Source: Caldilinea sp. (GTDB lineage: Bacteria; Chloroflexota; Anaerolineae; Caldilineales; Caldilineaceae). From it: a stretch of 16,745 nucleotides of DNA. The translations under genes and the position numbers were made by a program. The DNA lies in the NCBI GenBank assembly GCA_026389955.1, contig JAPLGY010000509.1:1-16745 (forward strand), read 5' to 3'. Positions 13,901 to 16,745 of this stretch are shown here, piece by piece; the stretch's first letter is position 1; each line of letters starts with the position of its first letter. A model generated the notes under the pieces. The model worked only from the letters and a program-made list of their open reading frames with translations. It made no database searches and was not told the DNA's origin.

Positions 13901-16745
13901 TGCCCATGGCGCTCAATATCCCCAACTACAAGCAGCCGATTCTGGCCGACATTGACTTCGACGACGACGGCTCGATGGTGGTACAGATCATCGACCGTTC
14001 AGCGCACCAACGCACGCCCTATCAGAGAAATCCAAAACCCTCTTTCTTCGCAACGGGCGGCGATACCCTGCGTTTCTGCAAGATAGGTGACAGCTATGTC
14101 GCCCAGGGGCTCGTGGGGTGTGGGTTGACCAAGCTGAATCAACTCGGCCTCAATGGAGGCCAATTTTACTACGGTGTCTATGCGGCCGGCCTTCATTACA
14201 ACACGCAAGCTGGCGGTATCGCCATCATGGAAGGCACACGCGAGGTTGCGGTTGCCATGATGGACCCGTTCGACACAGCCGACACGAACGGGACGATCTA
14301 TGTCAGCAGCCTGACGGGCGATCGCACTGGATTGGGATATCTGACAGTGCCCAAAGACAAGACGCTGGGAACCTTCCGGAAGGGGAGCGGTCTCGGCGAT
14401 ATGGAAGTGATCTGCGAACCGTCGCCCCTGGAGATCGGCAACCGAATCTGGCTGGATTCTGACAAAAACGGCATTCAGGATACCGATGAAACGCCTTTCA
14501 CCAACCTCACCGTGCGCCTCTACCGTATTGGCCCCGATAGACGTTGGAATACGGCGGATGATGTGCTTGTGGCCACGACGACGACCAACAGTCGGGGCGA
14601 ATATATCTTCAGCGATCGGACAGACGGCAACGCCGACCGAGATCTGTACGCAACGACCGACTACCAGGTGCGTGTCGACACCACACAGACGCCTCTGCTC
14701 CCCTATGTGATCACCCAGCGCAACGCGCAGATGGGGGTGAGCGTTCGGGCCGACGAGTCCAGCCGCAACAACTACGCTGACCTGCGCGACTCCGACGCCG
14801 TGATGGTAGGCACCGAGGCGGTCATTCAGCTGACAACGAACATCTACCGAGACAACAACCATACCTACGACATCGGCTTTCACCTGGCGCCTGCCAGCAT
14901 CGGCAATTATGTCTGGTTCGATACCAATCGGGATGGGATCCAGGGTGCAGCCGAGACCGGTGTGCCCGGTGTTGTGGTGGAGCTGCGCGATGTCAATGGA
15001 ACAGTGGTTGCGACCACAACGACCGATGCGCGCGGCTATTACCTCTTCGACAAACTTGATCCGGCCGACTATTCGCTCAAGTTCTCCCCGCCGGCTGGGT
15101 ATCTTATCAGCCCACAGGATGCCGGCAGCAACAACGCTGTGGACAGCGACGTCGACCCTGCTACAGGGACGACCGTCAACACCACCCTTGCGGCGCGCGA
15201 AAACGACCTGAGCTGGGATTTGGGCTTGTTCCTGCCTGTTGCCCCAGCCAGCCTGGGCGACCGTGTCTGGTTCGATGCGGACAAAGATGGTCTCCAGGAT
15301 ACTGGGGAACCGGGGGTCAACGGCGTCGTGGTGAAGCTCTACACCAGCGCCGGTCAGCTGCTCGCAACGACAACGACCGATGCCGCCGGCAACTATCTTT
15401 TCCCGAATCTTGTGCCTGGGGACTACTATGTCGAGTTTACACCGCCTTCAGGGTACGGCATCAGCCCGAAGGACGTCGGGACGAACGACGGCACCGACAG
15501 CGACGTGGACCCGACGACGAAGCGCACGGCAACTACGTCGCTCGTGTCCGGAGAGAACGACCTGAGCTGGGACCTGGGCCTCACTGTGCCGACACAGCCG
15601 GCCAGCATCGGCAACCGGGTCTGGTTCGACACAGATCAGGACGGGATTCAGGATACCGGTGAGACAGGTGTGGCCAATGTCAAGGTGGAACTGTACGATG
15701 CCAGCGGCAATGTCGTAGGGACGCTCTACACCGACAGCAACGGCAACTACAACTTCACTAACCTGCCGCCGGGTGATTACTATGTACGCTTCTCTCCACC
15801 CTCCGGCTACGCGATCAGCCCGCAAAATGCCGACGGTGCGGCTGGCAACGACCAGACGACCGGTGGAACGAACGACAGCGACGCCGACGCTGCGACCGGT
15901 GAAACGGCCTACACCACGCTGGTGGCAGGTGAAAATGACTCGACCTGGGATCTGGGAATCTTCCTGACAGCGCAGCCGGCGAGCATCGGCAACCGCATCT
16001 GGTACGACACCAACAAGGATGGCGTTCAAGATGCAGCTGAGACCACGAATGTGGCAGGCGTGACCGTCGTGCTCTACAACAGCGACGGCAGCGTGCGCGC
16101 CACGACGGTCACCACATCGACAGGCATCTGGCAGTTCGACAACCTTGCCCCCGGCGATTACTATGTGCAGTTCTACCCACCTGCAGGCTACGCAATCAGC
16201 CCACAGGATGCAGGCGGCAACACGGTGCGCAGCAGCAGCGATCCGGTCACAGGCATGACCATCTCCACGACGCTGGCTGCAGGCGAGGTGGATCTGACCT
16301 GGGACCTGGGTCTATACGACCTGCCGGCCCAGTTCGGCGACCGGGTCTGGATCGAAAGCGACACGGACGGTCTGGCCAGCACCGGCGTGATCACGCCGGT
16401 GGCCGGGATGGTGATCACGGCGACCGGCGCCAACGGCACGGTCTATACAACGACGACGAATGCTCAGGGCTACTACTCGTTTACAGTAGCTGCAGGGACC
16501 TACACGGTGACCTACGGAAGTGTGCCGTCGAGCTATGGCAGTATGGTGCCCAGCGGCACACCCGGCGGGAGCAGCGAGAGCGGCAGCGAGGGTGGCTACC
16601 AACAAAACGGCAACCCAGACCAGAGCCACCAGAACAACACGACGGTGACGGTGGGGGCGGGTGAAGCCAACTGGACAGTAGATTTTGCGTTCACGCTGCC
16701 TGCTCAGTTCGGCGACCGGGTCTGGATCGAAAGCGACACGGACGG
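7912..16745 (+). CDS. Giant secreted multi-domain surface protein (SdrD-B, RCC1, malectin-like), 3' end outside window
   Basis: One frame stays open from ATG 7912 to the window end: at least 2944 residues with no stop. ATG 7915 is an alternative start; GGGAG (7902-7906) serves both. Residues 1-38 are a signal peptide (KK, hydrophobic core, cleavage likely after ALA-38 or A31), so it is exported. Order by residue: SdrD-B/CnaB-like domain 49-200; propeller-like module copy 1, 204-462 and 950-1238; inserted RCC1 propeller 474-862; malectin-like domain 866-948; B-like domains about 1239-1411, 1412-1569 and 1573-1693; module copy 2, 1694-2172; B domains from 2172 to the end. The B domains carry D-x-N/D-x-D-G-x-Q-D loops that resemble calcium sites, and most end in D-L-G-L or D-F-G-F. 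Likely a cell-surface or matrix adhesin stiffened by calcium, acting through the propellers; the anchor is not visible. No catalytic motif is seen. Confidence 0.93.
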   Translation, partial: MMHYKKALMLSLVVVLAVCGGIWSVASVVAAPSGAALAEPAPAVQLQTTVPISGVVFLDYNGDGFRSTVSQEPYAIAANSTMNGLWPVDSGVAGITVTAYISGSVAPAATTATDANGVYTLNLTAGQAYQIVFSGYQNKGYTESARGRLTVSGSGAAAQVEPNAYTNNGVTVEPSVGNGFVIVNLTSGAALNSKLHFGLVKAELYSNVAPRVAWSQGTVGTTASTVGGTTRLPVMNSWTGGAELWTFQTPVLERDKVGTVWGLAYQNVSDLLFASSLMRRYAPVLASDSRNDTLFLIDNNRNANPNFNPSGSGTTGTLLGQISLSSLGIDTGAAITRTLSTNDAEAFSLVGKRGIGGIDLTTSGYNSTLYLANLTDRKIYGLKVGVPATTTLSSADVVELSDAPWITGDPCNGMGPARPWAVKIYDDTLYVGLVCTGESAPNRVVYINAGTSSASGGWSADKELLSVTDAALRAVQVSMGGHHACMVNGVGGVQCWGSNAAGQLGNGTTITSNVPVQVTGLVSGVIEVEASRTDRTNVDTLSSCALLANGTVRCWGDGSRGQLGRGDTTDSTTPVQVETSAGVPLANVTQIAAGINHFCAISAGNLFCWGRNDFGQIGNNTTSDQTRPVQVLTGGVTSVSGGTHTCAVQAGALWCWGLNDGGQLGRGSFTNSSIPLKVVNSNVAQVDANRYNTCFVTSNGGNVMCAGEGWYYANGVGPVELDGSSFAFVEISGSPGTNLVGATAVAVSSTAACALMGDSSLRCWGKNASGELATGNTSPFGRAYPSNVRGVQSLSGGTSGTGTGTTYGNFCAVFGGRYDQPAPYNFTRYSNEGSLGCWGYNAQGQLGNGNTTNQTGPAYLNPTVRTINTPLTYTVPISNGQYLATLFFYHNASATLSVTVEGSAASVAVVTNTQTVYTRAVTISDGALNVVVAGSPAFISGIQVRQDFAGRALVYAHPLAADGTPETSTGMTWTLPISVPLNYARSSTINASTCSGQEVGTRKSANWNAWADSYNDAWHSVVTNRTGCGPVGRRMTAWPQPMLVDIEFGPNGRIALGFADRFGYQMRTAGDQNDNNSATNYITQTHPPGSADTVGTGYYSPDYAGDLLCATGTSTANNAWTLEPSGLCSGGGNTNNSGGATEFFGDRFVDSQTTTHWEPARGALYTVPGAPSVAADASYIKNTFFYFQGPATYSWTNGAWLRSQGAVAQNAGFSGSVSPDWPYSGNQVHDYELLSAPAPVEIGDRVWRDLNANGLQDPGEPGLAGVVVRLTDSQGNTTQATTDAAGYFLFSSDADPTPTNVRKNSSTSRIYSLDGSSSTEINLLPAVSSPFTLSVAITQTSLSVGGIQMYPTVENINTGMGPTSSGSADGDPRDSDGIAEIVNGADASVIRFSVSDAGTNDSSFDFGFAFAALPIGNKIWQDANNNGLLDGSETGIANVAVELYIDADKNNIFTPGTDRLILSTTSDSSGEYQFVSKIAGNLLVVITNTNFTVGGALYNKLPSKSLGFTAVDGNTDRNSVSHGTRYGLLGSGGYVASNVVTISNRREPDTAVDGDDTSGNLTIDFGFIDVTSCTVGNGDVGGSIFIDSNFNGLVEASKDLLPQDVRVFAYNAQNSVVMSATVSADGRYVLPGLYSSRPATETLRFEFTNLPDGFGSGPDASYGVAAGTVITGSGTSIQFRSGASCNVNYGVTNLYSSSCSSSYLAQCVMYGGAYNDGNPLSPGSKAANGDFVVSYQYGAQGVRTGDYLVEASGANVGAIWGMAANKPQGTLLVAATVKRTVQLGPLGLGGIYRMTLRGNDSPERFLNLTQLGIDVGASNIPSNAVRSADHDDPEVVGNWVGRAGIGDIDMDIRGQTLWVTNLYDKKLIAINIAGKTEMSGTNPVTVNDILLQTPIPMPACPQYAPTVGVTTTVASGEGRPWGIAVRKDFSSGKDYVYAGVVCDASISLDRQHLTAAVYRYDVGAASWMTTPLVSFPLNYRTYAQAGNDIYRYFQPWLPMALNIPNYKQPILADIDFDDDGSMVVQIIDRSAHQRTPYQRNPKPSFFATGGDTLRFCKIGDSYVAQGLVGCGLTKLNQLGLNGGQFYYGVYAAGLHYNTQAGGIAIMEGTREVAVAMMDPFDTADTNGTIYVSSLTGDRTGLGYLTVPKDKTLGTFRKGSGLGDMEVICEPSPLEIGNRIWLDSDKNGIQDTDETPFTNLTVRLYRIGPDRRWNTADDVLVATTTTNSRGEYIFSDRTDGNADRDLYATTDYQVRVDTTQTPLLPYVITQRNAQMGVSVRADESSRNNYADLRDSDAVMVGTEAVIQLTTNIYRDNNHTYDIGFHLAPASIGNYVWFDTNRDGIQGAAETGVPGVVVELRDVNGTVVATTTTDARGYYLFDKLDPADYSLKFSPPAGYLISPQDAGSNNAVDSDVDPATGTTVNTTLAARENDLSWDLGLFLPVAPASLGDRVWFDADKDGLQDTGEPGVNGVVVKLYTSAGQLLATTTTDAAGNYLFPNLVPGDYYVEFTPPSGYGISPKDVGTNDGTDSDVDPTTKRTATTSLVSGENDLSWDLGLTVPTQPASIGNRVWFDTDQDGIQDTGETGVANVKVELYDASGNVVGTLYTDSNGNYNFTNLPPGDYYVRFSPPSGYAISPQNADGAAGNDQTTGGTNDSDADAATGETAYTTLVAGENDSTWDLGIFLTAQPASIGNRIWYDTNKDGVQDAAETTNVAGVTVVLYNSDGSVRATTVTTSTGIWQFDNLAPGDYYVQFYPPAGYAISPQDAGGNTVRSSSDPVTGMTISTTLAAGEVDLTWDLGLYDLPAQFGDRVWIESDTDGLASTGVITPVAGMVITATGANGTVYTTTTNAQGYYSFTVAAGTYTVTYGSVPSSYGSMVPSGTPGGSSESGSEGGYQQNGNPDQSHQNNTTVTVGAGEANWTVDFAFTLPAQFGDRVWIESDTD
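8521..9291 (+). other. Propeller-like module, copy 1, first part
   Basis: Residues 204-460 of the giant protein. Landmarks shared with copy 2 are GTVWGLAYQ (W261), SLSSLGIDTGAA, KRGIGGIDL (352-360), LYLANLTDRKIYGLKV and ARPWAVKIYDDTLYVGLVC (417-435). Repeated strand-turn units with small polar turns suggest a beta-propeller; this is inference from pattern, as I do not recognise a named family. The copy breaks off after this part and resumes at 10759. Confidence 0.6.
9331..10497 (+). other. RCC1-type seven-unit beta-propeller insert
   Basis: Residues 474-862 of the giant protein. Seven units follow the pattern C-A/x-V/L...G-x-V/L-x-C-W-G-x-N-x-x-G-Q-L-G-x-G. Cysteine pairs are 485/495, 544/554, 599/608, 646/655, 694/705, 753/763 and 811/837. 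Unit 5 is degenerate (CAGEG instead of CWG) and unit 7 has a long loop between its cysteines. Seven units is the number that closes an RCC1 propeller. RCC1-like propellers bind proteins or, in eukaryotic RCC1, chromatin; here it is exported and the ligand is unknown. Confidence 0.85.
10507..10755 (+). other. Malectin-like beta-sandwich segment
   Basis: Residues 866-948 of the giant protein: PLTYTVPISNGQYLATLFFY, then a strand LSVTVEG, then AVTISDGALNVVVAGSPAFISGIQV. The order (prologue, V-x-N-G-x-Y-x-x-x-L-x-F, later I-x-D-G-x-L-x-V, final G-I-x-V) is that of malectin-like carbohydrate-binding sandwiches. It is shorter than a full malectin domain (about 160 residues), so it may be a minimal or related fold. 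Confidence 0.45.
10759..11625 (+). other. Propeller-like module, copy 1, second part
   Basis: Residues 950-1238 of the giant protein resume the module after the insert. ALVYAHPLAADG and TWTLPISVPLNYAR match copy 2's AAVYRYDVGAAS and MTTPLVSFPLNYRT; PMLVDIEFGPNGRIALGFADR matches copy 2's PILADIDFDDDGSMVVQIIDR; and both copies end just before a B domain (HDYELLSAPAPVEIGD here, GDMEVICEPSPLEIGN in copy 2). Confidence 0.6.
11626..12990 (+). other. Three SdrD-B-like domains between the module copies
   Basis: Domain 1 (residues about 1239-1411) opens EIGDRVWRDLNANGLQDPGE and ends FDFGFAFA. Domain 2 (1412-1569) opens PIGNKIWQDANNNGLLDGSE and ends DFGFID. Domain 3 (1573-1693) opens VGGSIFIDSNFNGLVEASKD and ends NVNYGV. 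Each has the D-x-N-x-N-G-L loop of SdrD-B domains. They have diverged from each other far more than the C-terminal array. Confidence 0.8.
12991..14424 (+). other. Propeller-like module, copy 2 (no RCC1 insert)
   Basis: Residues 1694-2171 of the giant protein. It repeats the landmarks of copy 1 in the same order: GAIWGMA (W1760), LTQLGIDVGAS, GRAGIGDIDM (1841-1850), LWVTNLYDKKLIAINI, GRPWGIAV (1918-1925), VYAGVVC, SFPLNYRTYAQ and ADIDFDDDGSMVVQIIDR. YVYAGVVC is followed directly by AAVYRYDV after a short loop, where copy 1 carries about 500 extra residues. Confidence 0.65.
14425..16745 (+). repeat. Tandem SdrD-B domain array, at least seven domains, open at window end
   Basis: Domain starts are about 14425, 14887, 15238, 15598, 15976, 16324 and 16699, the last cut by the window end. 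Each opens with P-A-S-I/L-G-N/D-x-V/I-W-F/Y-D-x-x-x-D-G-x-Q-D, has a middle T-T-D-x-x-G-x-Y-x-F and G-D-Y-Y-V-x-F-x-P-P-x-G-Y, and ends in W-D-L-G. The 15238-16323 copies are the most alike. The 16324 domain differs: IESDTDG at the calcium-type loop and a linker rich in S, G, N and Q (about 16552-16640). Confidence 0.9.
16321..16370 (+). repeat. Near-identical 50-bp DNA repeat, first copy (second at 16696-16745)
   Basis: 16321-16370 and 16696-16745 differ at only two positions; the last 41 bp of each (16330-16370 and 16705-16745) are identical. The period is 375 bp, one B domain. The second copy ends at the last base of the window. Confidence 0.95.

Overview
The window joins two unrelated genomes. 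Bases 1 to about 1021 carry the end of grpE and the start of dnaK. These proteins look betaproteobacterial, plausibly Methylophilaceae, and the DNA has AT-rich spacers. From about base 1022 on, the DNA is GC-rich and the gene content suits a Chloroflexota bacterium (Caldilinea- or Anaerolineae-like). It has a MalT/LAL-type LuxR regulator, a family 5 solute-binding lipoprotein with a PTPTPTP stretch after the lipobox, and a giant SdrD-B-type surface protein. The taxonomic calls are recognition from sequence, not a database search. The seam cuts dnaK after codon 156 and abuts the 5' two-thirds of a minus-strand tRNA-Pro(UGG), itself cut in its variable loop. Two genes severed at one point, with no integrase or att repeat, make an assembly chimera the most likely explanation.

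Layout: grpE 3' part (1-401); hairpin in the grpE-dnaK gap (411-449); dnaK 5' part (554-1021); seam; truncated tRNA-Pro with its own promoter on the minus strand (1022-1109). A plus-strand gene group follows: class II aldolase-family protein (1305-2069) with nine exact-length copies of a 15-bp in-frame minisatellite at its N-terminus; a PfkB/1-phosphofructokinase-like sugar kinase (2066-3001) overlapping it by 4 bp; and a family 5 ABC solute-binding lipoprotein (3026 onward) whose C-terminus is broken by a frameshifting deletion near 4532. Next comes a 924-residue MalT-like ATPase/LuxR regulator (4885-7659).

The 252-bp spacer after the regulator holds two 17-bp direct repeats exactly 22 bp apart and a cluster of overlapping hairpins. 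These lead into a secreted giant protein that starts at 7912 and is still open at the window end (at least 2944 residues).

The giant protein is the most interesting object here. In order it has a signal peptide, a CnaB/SdrD-B-like domain, a propeller-like module (copy 1), three SdrD-B-like domains, a second copy of the propeller-like module, and then a run of at least seven SdrD-B domains that continues off the window. Copy 1 of the module is interrupted by a complete seven-unit RCC1-type propeller, each unit with its own cysteine pair, followed by a malectin-like beta-sandwich; copy 2 lacks this insert. The last two B domains begin with a nearly identical 50-bp DNA segment, and the window ends exactly at the end of the second copy.

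The aldolase and kinase probably act in consecutive steps on a phosphorylated sugar, with the lipoprotein supplying substrate before it was damaged. The regulator may control the giant surface protein through the direct repeats. Both statements are inferences from gene order.
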